A DNA stretch of 64,000 nt from Adiantum capillus-veneris (Eukaryota > Streptophyta > Polypodiopsida > Polypodiales > Pteridaceae), in contig CM043953.1 of NCBI GenBank assembly GCA_014529385.2, positions 94,183,342-94,247,341 on the forward strand, given 5' to 3'. The position numbers and the translations under genes were made by a program. The notes under the pieces were generated by a model. That model ran no database searches. It had not been told where the DNA came from and saw only the letters and a program-made list of their open reading frames with translations. Of the stretch, positions 1 through 12,263 are shown in pieces. How positions within the stretch are numbered: position 1 is the stretch's first letter; the number at the start of each line of letters is the position of its first letter.

Positions 1-534
1 TCAATTCTACTAAGACTTGGGTCATATTTGCTTCATCAAATTATGACAAGGGAAGTTTACTTTGCCAGGTAAAAGTCACCTAGCGCAAGATTCCACATAA
101 AGATAAACAGCAGACAATGGCTATGAAAGTTTCTTGTGCGAACTAATTGTTTGCACTGGGCCATTTTTAAGTTGTGTAAGAGAATGCTTAAAGAACTCAA
201 CATCCATGGTATTAGTAGTGTAGGTTTACGATGATATCACCAAAGCATAAGAAGGGATATCCTTACACACCTTGGGGGACAAACAGAGTGCGAATATGGT
301 TGCGGGCTCTAATCCGAGGACTCTATCCAATGGTTGAACCATCTTAAACAAATATAATCAAAACCTTTCCCCAACAAACTCAATAAGGGCAACTATGCAG
401 GTTCAACAATTCTTTGTAGTTAAACCATTTTGAATTGGCCACTAAGCTCATATTGGTGCCCTCACTCACCTTCGGACAGGCAAACACAACCTAATATGCC
501 AAGACCACAACAATAGCAATAAAATGCAACATAC
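1..534. other. 3' flank of the kinase gene
   Basis: The minus-strand kinase stops at 535, so the adjacent part of this stretch should be its 3' UTR. It is moderately AT-rich and has no open frame or repeat that I can recognise. I could not place a poly(A) site with confidence. Confidence 0.5.
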
Positions 535-2208
<1,674 letters not shown>

Positions 2209-2432
2209 CATTAAGATGAGAACACAAACAAACTAGGCACAAAGAAACCAAATACTTGCGTGCGAGAATGACCTGCTCTATTACTGCATTTTCAGCAACT
2301 GCAGTGGCCATCTATTTGCTAGAACTTAACTGCAACTCTGAACAGCTGCAACTGCTCAAAAAAGAGTCCCGAAGAGCGAGCTTAGCTAGGGTCAGCAGCC
2401 TTTGCAGTATAATTACACCTGGAAGGACATGC

Positions 2433-2437
<5 letters not shown>

Positions 2438-2508
<71 letters not shown>

Positions 2509-2509
2509 A
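2438..2509. repeat. Compound microsatellite (CT)n(CA)n
   Basis: About 46 bases of CT repeats pass directly into about 24 bases of CA repeats. The tract lies 230 bp upstream of the kinase start codon and abuts the left end of a SINE copy. It has no coding meaning; the small ORF through it is a repeat artefact. Confidence 0.95.
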
Positions 2510-2652
2510 AGTGTGGTAGATTGGTTATGCCATTTCCCTCTTGAATAATAGGTCTTGAGTTAAACTCTCCTCGTCGGCTAGATCTTTAAGGTCTCTTGGG
2601 ATAGTTTCCTATGACGTTAAGACTCTCTTCTTCTTCTTCTTCTTCTTCTTCT

Positions 2653-2655
<3 letters not shown>
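2510..2655 (+). mobile_element. tRNA-derived SINE, copy A
   Basis: This belongs to a family seen at least seven times in the window. The A box TGGTAGATTGG is at 2514-2524 and a B-box relative (GAGTTAAACTC, one base off consensus) lies near 2557-2567. A family-specific body follows (TTTAAGGTCTCTTGGGATAG, then TTAAGACTCTC), ending in a (CTT)n tail to about 2655. The boxes are spaced as in a tRNA gene, which would give an internal RNA polymerase III promoter. The upstream part seen in copy B is replaced here by the CT/CA tract. Confidence 0.72.
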
Positions 2656-2707
<52 letters not shown>

Positions 2708-2713
2708 GTGGGT

Positions 2714-2749
<36 letters not shown>
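2656..2749. repeat. (CT)n tract followed by a run of 36 G
   Basis: The (CTT)n tail of SINE copy A runs into about 48 bases of CT repeats, then GGTGTGGGT and an uninterrupted run of G from 2714 to 2749. Such a run could form quadruplex structures and is also where assembly or base calling is least reliable. Confidence 0.9.
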
Positions 2750-2750
<1 letters not shown>

Positions 2751-2759
2751 GCGCGCTAA

Positions 2760-2870
2760 TAAGAAGAGGAAAATGGTATAACCTTTCTATCACCCAAGTG
2801 TGGTAGATTGGTTATGCCATTTCCCTCTTGAATAAGAGGTCTTGAGTTCAACTCTCCTCGTTGAATAGAT
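2760..2870 (+). mobile_element. tRNA-derived SINE, copy B (5' part)
   Basis: The best preserved head of the family. The leader AAATGGTATAACCTTTCTAT is followed by the A box TGGTAGATTGG at 2801-2811 and the B box GAGTTCAACTC at 2844-2854. A-to-B spacing is about 45 bases, as in a tRNA. Between them CCTCT-TGAATA-AGAGG can form a five-pair anticodon-like stem. Homology ends near 2864, so the 3' body and tail are missing. Confidence 0.75.
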
Positions 2871-2970
2871 GTCACGTGACACATCCAACCCTATGTGTCC
2901 GTGGACAAGCTACAGCACGACCAGGGTTCAGTCAATCAAGTCAGTCTAGACCATTTCAATACCGCTGCAC

Positions 2971-3640
2971 CTGACATTGGTACAAGAGCTTTGAAGATTT
3001 TGCACTATTCGCTAATCCCCCAAAAAAAAAAAAAAAATCTCTCGTGTTTTTGGTTGTGTTGGCAACCCTTCAATGTATACTCCTCTCACTCTTGGAACAG
3101 CAGGCCTACTATTGCGCGTAGAGCCGTGCAACTTGAGCGTCAAAAATAGCAACCAATTGTATACCAGGTGTTGCATGTGAGGTGCGCCGACGAGGGGATA
3201 GATAGTCTCCCGAAGATTACTCTGAAACCTTCCTTGAACCAAGAAAACTCCTTGCATGGTCAAGACTCGTAGCAATATGAGACCTCCACCAATCAAGAAA
3301 GGGAGCAAGTGCCACCTACGGATCCTCCTAGCCCTCCCCCAATCCCTCTCCATTCGCTACCAAATCCCATGGATGCCATGATGGAGATGATGATGCGGCA
3401 AGACGAAGCTCGGTGGCAAATGCACAGAAAGCACGTCGATCAGAGAGGGCGGACGCAGCGGAGCGTGAGGAGCGCCGATTGGCGACCAAAGCCGAGGCTC
3501 ATAGGCTGGAAAGTCAAACCATGCGTAATCTCATCACCAACTTGGCGGTGCGATCCGATATCCCTCCTTCAGAGCACGATTATGATAAGCTTGCCAAGAC
3601 CATCACGGAGGCGACCAAGGCTACACGATCGGCCTAGTAT
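2971..3640 (+). pseudogene. Fragment of an LTR retrotransposon leader and gag N-terminus
   Basis: A degenerate primer-binding-like TTGGTACAAGAGC occurs near 2977, followed by an A16 run. Further on, a proline-rich stretch (PPTDPPSPPPIP) and a charged, coiled-coil-like stretch (ADAAEREERRLATKAEAHR) lie in two different frames from 3309 to 3637, implying one frameshift near 3410. This layout resembles the N-terminus of plant gypsy Gag proteins. No protease, RT or integrase follows. The family assignment is weak. Confidence 0.35.
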
Positions 3641-4497
3641 GACAGTAAGATGGATGCTATTGTCATTTATTGTTGGTTGTATCAATTTATATCTTATTTT
3701 GCGGTTGTGAAAAAGTATGATAATAAAAAATTTCTCTTGGCTACTTAAATTCCAAGAGATAAGAGTGAGCAAGACCGTATAAAGCCTCTTGTTATTAACT
3801 AAAATAGTTTGCTACCTGTACTGGCTTTCCATAACACTTTAGTGTAAACTTTCTGATGTTCAAAAAAACAATGCTATGTACTATGCATGAAAAAAAAAAG
3901 TGAAGTCGTGTACTTATTATACTATGCGTATTATAGATGCTATAATTAAGCTCGAGGGACCCTCTCTAAGTCAGACACAAATCCTTAGCTAACCAAAGAA
4001 AAATGAGCTAAAGCTTAAATTTTGCGATAACGCAGAAGTTCAGATCCTACGTCATTTCAACCCAATATTGTGGAAATACGCATTCAGCTTTTGGCCTCTA
4101 CTACAAATCTAATAGTAAAAAGTTGCAGCGAAGCATTCAGATCATAATCACGCACATACACTCAAACTATGTTTACCGTGCTGACGGATCCCAAGATCCA
4201 GAAATAATCCCACAGCTTTCCAGAATTTTTATAATCTTCCATGACAGTTTCTAATAAACGGCATTCCAACAACATTTCCACAGCTCATGTCTAAAAGTAC
4301 AAGGACCCCAATGGGCCAAAGAAGGTGTTCACGTTGCGAGAGCCTTAACATTTCTTGAGATTGATCTGCAGATCAAAATGAGATCTCTCTGTTAAATACC
4401 AAACTTTGACAGCTGCAGAGGCAATGCACCCACGAAATGTAAGTGTGGGCTTCAAAGGTAGATGCTGAAAGTCAGATCTGCAAAATGCCGCGCACTC

Positions 4498-4498
<1 letters not shown>
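3641..4498. other. Unassigned intergenic DNA
   Basis: AT-rich sequence with no convincing gene in either strand. Short A-runs occur near 3889. Nothing transposon-like was recognised. On the minus strand, CGATTTCATCAG followed by GTGCCC near 4590 has the form of a splice donor and could belong to an upstream untranslated exon of the kinase; this is speculation. Confidence 0.4.

Positions 4499-4588
<90 letters not shown>
4499..4588. repeat. Compound microsatellite (GT)n(GA)n
   Basis: About 50 bases of GT repeats followed by about 38 bases of GA repeats. Read on the minus strand this is CT repeats followed by CA repeats, the same polarity as the other compound tracts in the window. Confidence 0.95.
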
Positions 4589-4589
<1 letters not shown>

Positions 4590-4863
4590 CACCTGATGAA
4601 ATCGATCGTCGAATGCAAGTCGAAGTCGCAAGTAAAGAGGGACGAAGACGGGGGGGATTTGAAGCTCCAACTTGTCCCAGTATTACGCTACGTGTGTGTG
4701 AGAAGTGCGTGCTGGGCCGCTGGCAGCCTGGAATGCTGGAAATTGGTTTAAGTAGTAAACTTTAAAGGTAGCCTACCCATTAATAAAAAAAGAGAGAAGA
4801 GAATCTCAGTTCAGTTGATGCAGGGCAACGCTCTTAAGTTTGGCAAAGGGTGAGGAAGTGGAC

Positions 4864-4926
4864 TTGGTTTTGCACTAGATTTTCTCACACACGCGGCTGC
4901 CATATCCCTTCTCTCCACACATCTTC

Positions 4927-4977
<51 letters not shown>

Positions 4978-5047
4978 GGTTTTGCACTAGATTTTCTCAC
5001 ACACGTGGCTGCCATATCTCTCTCCCTTCTCTCCACACATCTTCAAG

Positions 5048-5092
<45 letters not shown>
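4864..5092. repeat. Tandem duplication of a unit containing (CT)n
   Basis: The segment TTTTGCACTAGATTTTCTCA through the CT array occurs twice, from about 4868 and from about 4979, each about 110 bp. Copies differ by a few bases and in CT length. AGGGCAACGCTCT also occurs on both sides (4823 and 5099). This looks like a local duplication of a CT-tailed sequence. Confidence 0.8.
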
Positions 5093-6190
5093 GGACTAGG
5101 GCAACGCTCTCTTCTCTCTCTCTCCCTTTCTCAAAGCAAAGCAGAGTGCACATCCGGTCAAGGGCTTGCTAGAGCCATTGCTCTCCCTCTCTCATTTCTA
5201 TGTGTCACACGAGCTTCTGGTAGAGCAGCCTATGTGAATTTTCTTCTTTTTTTTATTTTTTTTGGAGGGGGGAAAAGAGTTACTGGTAGTAGCCTTGCCA
5301 ATATGTGCCTACCATTTTGAAAAATGAAACCTACATGAGAATCTTAGACTTCCGATAGGAGTTGACGGCTCGGTCATTGGGTTGGCATGCCACAAATGGC
5401 TGGAGGTTGAAGCAGGGAACAAAAATACTTTTTTTTTAATGCTTCTTGTGGTGATTTTGGGGAGCCTTGGAGGTCCACTCAATGAGCCGCCGCCACGTGG
5501 CGGGGGGGAGGGGGGGGGGAGATAAACCCATATACGGGAGCATGAGAGCAAGAGGTGGGGTATATGTATACTAAAGGGCTCATACACACGGTAAGCAAAG
5601 GGAGAGAGAGGGGAGCTCCCTCCCTCACATTGGCTATGGAGGTTGGCACTACACGCGCTGCTGTGGCGGTGACTGGGTAGACACTAACGTGTTTTGGGCG
5701 GCAGTGGCAAGAAGAGCAAGGGTGGAAGCAGGATCAAAAGGACAGCTAGAAGAGCAAGGGTGGAAGTAGGAGAAAGAGGAGAGCGCTCTCGAGTGGGAAG
5801 TGTTTTCTTTTGCGACGTCGGAAAGTTGTGCAGTGGCGGAGAAGCATAAGCGGAGCTTCGCCGTTGCTTTCATCTTGAGATTTATATTCATCAACATCGA
5901 GCATCGACGGACGCTCGAATTTAGTGCAGACTAAATTAATTTGGCTTAGCTTTTGTGAAGGGAGCTTAAACTCCTTAATTTACAATTAATCGAATTAATG
6001 GTGTCGTTAACGACATCACACTTGGCAATCGTGCGTTGGTTCTTGTCAGTGTTATCAAATTCAATTATTATTGTGCTTCATTTCCATTTTAAAGAGGTTA
6101 CTAGTCTTTTGTGCGGTGTGGTGCATCTTTTCCCATAGTTAGCAAGCGAGCGTTGACCCGGCTCACTTTTGAACCCCTTATCCCTCGACA
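5093..6190. other. Unassigned; probably LTR/leader of Gypsy-1 in its right half
   Basis: No gene is supported. The stretch holds T-, G- and GA-rich low-complexity runs (5250, 5500, 5600). From about 5900 the sequence becomes AT-rich. TTGGTGAACCCGACGC at about 6196, just before the Gypsy-1 gag, may be its primer-binding site, so an LTR may end shortly before it. I could not find the matching LTR or its start. Confidence 0.35.
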
Positions 6191-6268
6191 ACTTGGTGAA
6201 CCCGACGCAAAACGAGTCGGGCTAGGAATTTTGGCTTGAGAAAGATGTATACACCGTAGGAGGTAGCC

Positions 6269-7858
6269 ATGCAACAGATGATGCAACAGTTTGCGGCTTG
6301 TATGCAGCAACAACAAGATGCCCAAAACAGCATAATCTGCAGGAGCGGATTCGCAGAGCTTGGCAAATAGTCACAAATAAATTACAGCGGTTTGAAGGCT
6401 GGGATATTAGCAAATTTTGCAATATCTACGAGCAGGCAATGGAAGATAATGGAATTGATGATCAGAATGCAGTAGAAGGATTTCATCCAATTGCCGTGCC
6501 GAAATTTAGGGGCCGGATTAAAGAGATCCAAGCGGCTCAAGGACCAAATTGGCATGAATTCAAGAAGGCATTGCAGGAAGAATTTTTTCTTGAGGATTCA
6601 CAAAGGGTAAACAGACATAGCTTCATAGAGTGGGTACAGAAGAAGAATAAAAATTTATCTGCACGAGAGTTGCTACAAAAATTTGAGAAGAAATTTGACC
6701 AGTTGTCCACGGCAGGGCAGCGTTCAATGAAGGATCAGAAGGTTAAATTGTTTATCCAGGTTGCTGATCCGCGGATTCAAAAAAGTTTGGTAACATTGCT
6801 AGAAGATTCAACATGTGAATTAGGATTAACGTCTGATTGGAAGATAGTCACTAAAGCAGTGAATATGATTGTGAAACGACAAATGAGGGTTGACAACCTG
6901 ATTGTAGCTGATGTTATGGATGTTATTGAAGAGGACGCTAGGGAGAAATCATTCTCCGCAATATCCAAGGTGGAGGAGCCGGTTCTCGACGAACTGGTGA
7001 AAGGTATTCAAGAGTTAAATTTGATTTAAAAAGATGTGAAACTTGAAGGATTAGTTGTAAAGAGATCTACCTCTAAGCCTAAGCAGCAACCTCCACGCAA
7101 AATTGGGGATAGATGCATGTGGTGCGATAGTGAAGACCATAGATATGTTAAGGAGTGTGATGAATTTGATGAATCTTACAAAGGAAACGTTGTTTTTTGG
7201 AAAGACAAGAAGATTCACCTAAGGGCAACAGTTGAGCTGCTCCGCTTGAACTTTGGAAGAGGTGGAACGAAGAAGTTAGTAGAAGAAATGCGGCATAATG
7301 TTGCTCTTGTAGAAGCAACTACATATGGGCTACAGGTCTATGGAATGGGAGATGATGAAGGTAAGGGTGCAAAGTGTCAACTATGGCCTCATGCTTTGAA
7401 GACAACAGAAGCAGGTAAGGTAACTCATGAGAAATTACGACAAGTAGGGAATTGCATTCGAGGAAACACAGGGTGGACTAATCCAGTGGATTCTCTTTTG
7501 GTATATGCATTTATTGCTAAGTCTCAAGCTAATGAGGCTATGGTGGAAGAGAAGCAATAAAAGGGATGAAGACAATGCAGGGACATCCAAAAGGGAAACA
7601 AGATCCAATAGTAAGAAAGAGGAAGGGCATCCTCCCAAAGTGGTCATGGAGGAGGCACCAAAGGATAAGAAGCAAGGTAAGCCCAGGGGACCCTCTTATA
7701 AGCTAAAATCTGATATTGAACTGGCTACAAATCTTAAGAAGGTTTTTGAAGAGCACATTCTTAATAACAAAGTGGAGCTCACATTGGGTGATATCTTGGG
7801 AATTGCCAAGCGCGAGTTCCATGAGGAGATCATTGATATTATCAAAAGCAAGCGATAG
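6269..7858 (+). pseudogene. Gypsy-1 gag (Ty3/gypsy), broken
   Basis: Encodes a retrotransposon capsid precursor. A likely natural start is the ATG at 6269 (MQQMMQQFAACMQQQQ); a frameshift near 6330 leads into a 243-codon frame (6298-7029) with LQRFEGWDISKFC, FRGRIKEIQ and a helical Gag core. After a stop at 7027 the same product continues from 7036 with a zinc-knuckle-like CMWCDSEDHRYVKEC and NFGRGGTKKLVEE, to 7560. A further frameshift gives a frame to 7858 with SYKLKSDIELATNLKKVF and VELTLGDILGIAKREFHEE, the pre-protease region typical of this gypsy group. The element resumes at 11447 after the Copia-1 insertion. At least three lesions make it inactive. Confidence 0.75.
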
Positions 7859-8086
7859 ATACCAAGTGAGCAGGAGCCTGAGTAAGTTAAGAGCCAGATG
7901 TTCGACACATTAAAGCAATATTGGATGATTATGAAGAAGAATTTGAAGAGCTTAATATGAAGAGTCAAAGCCTGTGGTGGTCTCAAACCGATTGTTCTTG
8001 AGGTAAGAAATGTTCATTTTTAATGATAAGGAAGACAATGAAACTATACCAAGGAGTCATTTTTTGAGGACTCATTGGGCAAGAGC

Positions 8087-8279
8087 TGTTGGGGTTATGG
8101 CCTATGTGCCTTGATCGGTCGCCCAGGTCATGGGCGCCTGCCCACTGTTACCGTATAATTATAGTGAGTATACTGTATAGGGGGAGCTGCCACTTCACAG
8201 TCTCCCCACCCACATCCTGTGTGTGTGTGTCTCCTTCTCTCTCTCACTCTCCGTTTGTGGTGCTCCCCGATCCTCTTCA
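8087..8279 (+). repeat. Copia-1 5' LTR
   Basis: 193 bp, TG...CA ends, matched base for base with small differences by 11256-11446. It contains a CT-rich 3' half with a short GT run. No clear TATA box is seen; TATAATTATAG near 8152 is the nearest candidate. Confidence 0.93.
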
Positions 8280-8280
8280 A

Positions 8281-8293
8281 TTGGTATCAGAGC
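8281..8293 (+). promoter_or_regulatory. Copia-1 primer-binding site
   Basis: TTGGTATCAGAGC starts one base after the 5' LTR and complements the 3' end of plant initiator methionine tRNA, the usual primer of copia reverse transcription. Confidence 0.9.
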
Positions 8294-9923
8294 TATGGCG
8301 ACCGCGGAGAGCACGAAGGCTTTGAGAGCTTCGAGGCGATAGCTCGCTCGCTCTCGACGGTAGAGAGATTAAGAAAGCTTGGAAGCTTTGTGAGAATGCA
8401 AAGGGAGCTTGTGAGCTCAATTGAGAGTGATGTATGCTCTTGTGGAAGCTCAGAAAGAAGTGTGGAAAATTGTGTGTAAGTGAAGGTGCTGTCCTAAAAC
8501 TGTGTGCGCAGCAGCACTGTTTTCAGATTCGTTTTTCTCCTTGTAGAATGCAGATCTGAGAATTCTGTCAGCAATTCCCATCCGTTTCAACCTGGTATAC
8601 AACTTTGCAGAAGAAACTTTTTGCAAATTCCTCACCGTTTTGCTGATATTCAGCTCAGACTGACTATATACAGAAATTCCAGATTTTCTATTGTCGCATT
8701 GTGTGCGAGTTTGATGCACTTTTGGAAGCACGGGAGATGCTTGATGTTGAGTGCATAAATTCTGAGCTGAAGATGCAATTGCAACTTGTGTTAAGCTTGT
8801 GGTTTGAGGGTTTTTTGGTAGACTTGGGCAACGAAGTACGGAGGCGTTTACACACCATCGAGGCGGTCTCTTGAGAGACGCAGTTTTTTGGAGCACACAG
8901 GTGGAGCTTCTTTCACTGGTTTTCACAGGATACTTTGGCAGTGATTTTGTGCTTGGATTCATGGTCTTTGCGGATGGTTTGCATATGGTTATGGCACATG
9001 GTTGATGCCCATTATATATGCATTTTGGCGAGCACTTTCAAGTGCCGGTAAGCTCTCTTGAGAGCATTGTTTTCGCATTGATCAAGTTTCCGGATTGCAA
9101 ATCTTTTGGCGTTTGCTTATGCGCAGTCACTCCGTTGATGTACGTTGAGTGCGGATTGCCATTGTATATGAAAATGTGGAGCCATTTTGGCATTTCTACT
9201 CATTGGCATTGAGTAGTGTTATGGTTTATGGTAGAGATTGTACTTGAGTTTTTTGCTCAGTTTTGAGGGAAAATTCTGTCGGATTTTTCCCAGATTCTCA
9301 CCATAGTTTGTGATCGAGTGTTTACTCTCACTTTGACAGGTTTTGTTAGTTTGTACACAGTTTTGTGTTTTTGTATACACTCTCGCAAGAGTGAGGAGTT
9401 GTGTATCTTTCTTTGCTTGAGACAATGGTTTGCTCTCAGGTGGGAGAGTCTTGTGATCTCGAGCATTGTTTGTCATAGTTTTGCAGAGCTTATGCATGTA
9501 TGTTGAGTGTAGTTTGATGCGCATTGATTGCTCATTGTATTGAGCTTGCAGGACAATGGTTATTTTGTGTTGACAGCCATTGTGCGTCGAAACTCTGGCG
9601 AAATTTTCCCAGGAGTTTTATGCATATCATTTATGTGATCTAGGTAGAGATTGCGGGTTGCACTCAGCATTTGCGTGCGGTGTTCTCTGCAGGTGGGAGA
9701 CTTGTGCGTGTGTATGCATCGATACCGCACAGTGTGGGCTTCATGATTAGCTCACAGATTGTAGTGTGATACTAGAGCATGCGAGGCTTGTATTGACATT
9801 GCAGGAGCTCTATTTTGGAGTGTGTCTCACAGGTTTTACATTGTGTTTCTGGCCATATTGGTAGACAGTTTCCAGGTGTTGTTGGTGAGGTGGTTTTGCT
9901 TTCTAGTTTGCTACATTGTGCTC
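8294..9923 (+). other. Copia-1 leader, 1.6 kb without coding capacity
   Basis: Between the primer-binding site and the gag start lies a long leader, unusual for copia elements, whose gag normally begins within a few hundred bases. It is TG-rich with recurring short motifs (GTTTGTGATCGAG, CTCTCGCAAGAGTGAG hairpin near 9382) and no supported gene. The ORFs here on either strand lack family features. Confidence 0.6.
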
Positions 9924-9965
9924 ATGGCAGAGACAGGTGATTGATCAGATTGTGACCTCTCACAG

Positions 9966-11180
9966 ATGCGCGTGTTTGATGGGTCAGACTTTGCGGCATG
10001 GAGAGAGTGTATGCTTGATGCATTGACACAGCGAGGGTTGCATCAACCATTGAGTGGTGATGTAGATAGACCTTCAAACATGTCTGACGATCAGTGGCAG
10101 GAGCTAGAGGAGATGGCACTATCTACACTCTCTTTGCACCTTGCGGAATCTGTATATGCTCTTGTTATGTATAGCGGGATGCTTGGCAGTGTACATTTGA
10201 CCGATGGATCGGTGCATGCGATAGCAGGTGCAGGAGATGTGAGACTGTCATTACCGAGTGGTACATCTTACTTGTTACGACATGTGTGCTATGTACCAGA
10301 TTTGACAGTGAGTTTGATCTCGATTGGTCAGCTTAGAGATTGTGGATGTCAGATTTCGCTACGAGAGCGAGATTTTGTGATGCATTTGGGTTCGCTAGTG
10401 ATTGCGAGAGGTGCCAGGAGTGGTACAGGTTACCCATTGCATGTGGATCACGGGAGAGACGGTGTTGTCTCTGTGATCATGCAGCCAGGTAGAGAGCGAA
10501 AGAGCAGGCGAGTCTCTTTTGCTTGTGGGTTGCAGGATGCTTTGCATGGAGTGCAGAGCAGTGACCTTGTTGTGCAGGTTGCATCTACGGATGCACAGGT
10601 AGAGCGAGATAGCTCTAGTGAGTCACAGCAGGATGAGTCATCAGAGGTGATGACAGAGATGACTCACATGGATGTTGAGATGTCAGCTATTGTGGAGTCA
10701 TTTCTTGATATGCTTATGCTAGAGCTTGATGCAGATTCAGGACAGATGGATACTCTTGGTACACATGTGATATGTGGTGGGCACGAGGAGTCACTCCAGA
10801 GCTCGGAGTCAGAGTGCCATGGTCTCTATGATAGGGGACAGGATTGCCATGAGTTGAGTTTTGAGTTGGAGGTGGCAGAGGTTGCCAGGGTTGCATCAAC
10901 GTTCGGTGTCCTCATGTACGAGATGCTGATCTCGAGGCTCGACATAGCAGCTGCAGTGGGAGCATTTGCAGCAGGGTTGATTAGTTGTTCGATGACTGAT
11001 CTCGGCATAGAGCATAGGGGAGGTTTGCAGGTATTGGACCGATACTTGCAGGAGTGCAAGAGCTCTTGTAGACTCTTTGCAGAGCTTGGAGCTAGCTCTG
11101 TGTGGCTTCCGCAGCGGGATGTTTGTCTATCAGTAGAGCCGGATGCACTAGCTCATCGAGAGTCAGTGGGCATAGGTTGA
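9966..11180 (+). CDS. Copia-1 fused gag-protease-RT remnant ORF (404 codons)
   Basis: A single uninterrupted frame made from three distant parts of a copia polyprotein. Residues 1-65 are the Gag N-terminus (FDGSDFAAWRECMLDAL ... MALSTLSLHLAESV). Residues about 75-160 match the end of the protease and the pre-integrase region (LTDGSVHAIAGAGDVRLSLP, YVPDLTVSLISIGQLRD, ARGARSGTGYPLHV). A Ser/Glu-rich linker follows, then residues about 310-370 resemble the RT/RNase H junction (STFGVLMYEMLISRLDIAAA). The zinc knuckle, the protease catalytic aspartate, integrase and the RT YxDD box are absent. In the same frame an upstream ATG at 9924 (MAETGD) is followed by TGA at 9942, so the annotated start is the next in-frame ATG. 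Whether the product does anything is unknown. Confidence 0.75.
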   Translation: MRVFDGSDFAAWRECMLDALTQRGLHQPLSGDVDRPSNMSDDQWQELEEMALSTLSLHLAESVYALVMYSGMLGSVHLTDGSVHAIAGAGDVRLSLPSGTSYLLRHVCYVPDLTVSLISIGQLRDCGCQISLRERDFVMHLGSLVIARGARSGTGYPLHVDHGRDGVVSVIMQPGRERKSRRVSFACGLQDALHGVQSSDLVVQVASTDAQVERDSSSESQQDESSEVMTEMTHMDVEMSAIVESFLDMLMLELDADSGQMDTLGTHVICGGHEESLQSSESECHGLYDRGQDCHELSFELEVAEVARVASTFGVLMYEMLISRLDIAAAVGAFAAGLISCSMTDLGIEHRGGLQVLDRYLQECKSSCRLFAELGASSVWLPQRDVCLSVEPDALAHRESVGIG

Positions 11181-11242
11181 GAGAATATCTCACCTTCTAT
11201 TAGTTGTACACTAGTAGATCTTGCTTAAAGGCACATTGGCCT

Positions 11243-11255
11243 TTAAGTGGGAGGT
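11243..11255 (+). promoter_or_regulatory. Copia-1 polypurine tract
   Basis: TTAAGTGGGAGGT immediately precedes the TG of the 3' LTR, the expected position of the plus-strand primer. Confidence 0.8.
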
Positions 11256-11446
11256 TGTTGGGGTTAAGGCCTATGTGCCTTGACCGGTCGCCCAGGTCAT
11301 GGGCGCCCGCCCACTGTTACCCTATACTTATAGTGAGTATACTGTATAGGGGGAGCTGCCACTTCACAGTCTCCCCACCCACATCGTGTGTGTGTGTCTC
11401 CTTCTCTCTCTCACTCTCCGTCTGTGGTGCTCCCCGATCCTCTTCA
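11256..11446 (+). repeat. Copia-1 3' LTR
   Basis: 191 bp copy of the 5' LTR, followed by the AGAGC target duplication. Confidence 0.93.
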
Positions 11447-11958
11447 AGAGCGACGACTGAAACCATTGTGAAGGTTGACGACATTGAAGAGCCGGTCTTA
11501 GCACTTGTAGACGGCGATCCAGAAATTAATCTTATGGCAAAGGGCTTGTACTAGAAGGGAAAGTGGCCTATCGATGTGGACCACGGTTGGCGGATATAAT
11601 CTGCCAACATGCTTTCAGGCAATCTATATGGTGCCTGTACAAATGTTAAGGTAAATATTGGAGATGTTTGTGATGAACAAACTTTTTTATATAGGATCAT
11701 TCCTCCTATCCACTTAGTTTAGGACAGCCCTACATTACATCCATGCGAATGAAAATGAAAGTGCTAGATGACGGGTTGGCCTATGCAAGGATTTGGAGTC
11801 GAGATGGAAAAAGAGCTATTCAATTTATGACTATGTGTGTTGATCATACCAGGAATAAAGACAATTTACATGTGTTAATTGATGATGGACGCCTTATCAC
11901 ATTGTTTTGGGTCATGGGCCGCGCTTGTCGGTCCTATAGGTGCTTGGGTGATCGTTGA
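11447..11958 (+). pseudogene. Gypsy-1 protease region (continuation after Copia-1)
   Basis: Joins the sequence ending at 8086. It encodes ETIVKVDDIEEPVLALVDGD, then EINLMAKGLY, a stop, KGKWPIDVDHGW, and further on SMRMKMKVLDDGLAYARIWS and FMTMCVDHTRNKDNL. This is a gypsy aspartic protease and its C-terminal flank; the active-site triplet reads DGD where DSG or DTG is usual. Stops at 11552 and frameshifts show decay. RT and integrase are missing: the sequence changes to an LTR-like region after about 11900. Confidence 0.65.
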
Positions 11959-12179
11959 TGAGAGGCGCACCACATATCTCATTTGACAGTATTTTTACTT
12001 TGATCTGCCAGTGTGGGCACCCGTGTGTGAATGGGCCAAACCCATATAAAAGGGCCATTGTGACCTAAATCCCTCATTTTGAAGGGTGCATGCTAAAGAA
12101 GAGTACTCTTGCCCTACCTTCATCTCCTTCTCCATTGTGTGCTCATGAGAGTATGTGTGTGTGTGTGTACGCGCGCGCG

Positions 12180-12263
<84 letters not shown>

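Larger units (their letters stand above)
8087..11446 (+). mobile_element. Copia-1: complete, internally deleted Ty1/copia element
   Basis: LTRs at 8087-8279 and 11256-11446 start TGTTGGGG and end TCTTCA. The element is flanked by the 5-bp target duplication AGAGC (8082-8086 and 11447-11451). Directly after the 5' LTR is TTGGTATCAGAGC, the primer-binding site for initiator methionine tRNA; directly before the 3' LTR is a purine tract, AAGTGGGAGGT. The LTRs differ at about seven positions plus a 2-base GT difference, about 96% identity by eye. Internal coding is limited to one fused frame (9966-11180): no integrase and no catalytic RT core. At 3360 bp it is a non-autonomous derivative that must have used enzymes from a full copia element. 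It sits inside Gypsy-1; removing it and one AGAGC joins the Gypsy-1 frame. Confidence 0.93.

Noticed and set aside
2801-2860. A tRNA gene on the plus strand
   Set aside because: A and B boxes are spaced as in a tRNA, but the acceptor stem and anticodon loop do not close properly and the same unit recurs with a common non-tRNA body, so it is a SINE head.
8450-8962. 170-codon minus-strand ORF
   Set aside because: It lies in the Copia-1 leader, has no domain, and overlaps plus-strand frames of equal quality.
9966-11180. A 404-codon host gene
   Set aside because: It lies between matched LTRs and consists of copia Gag, protease and RT pieces.
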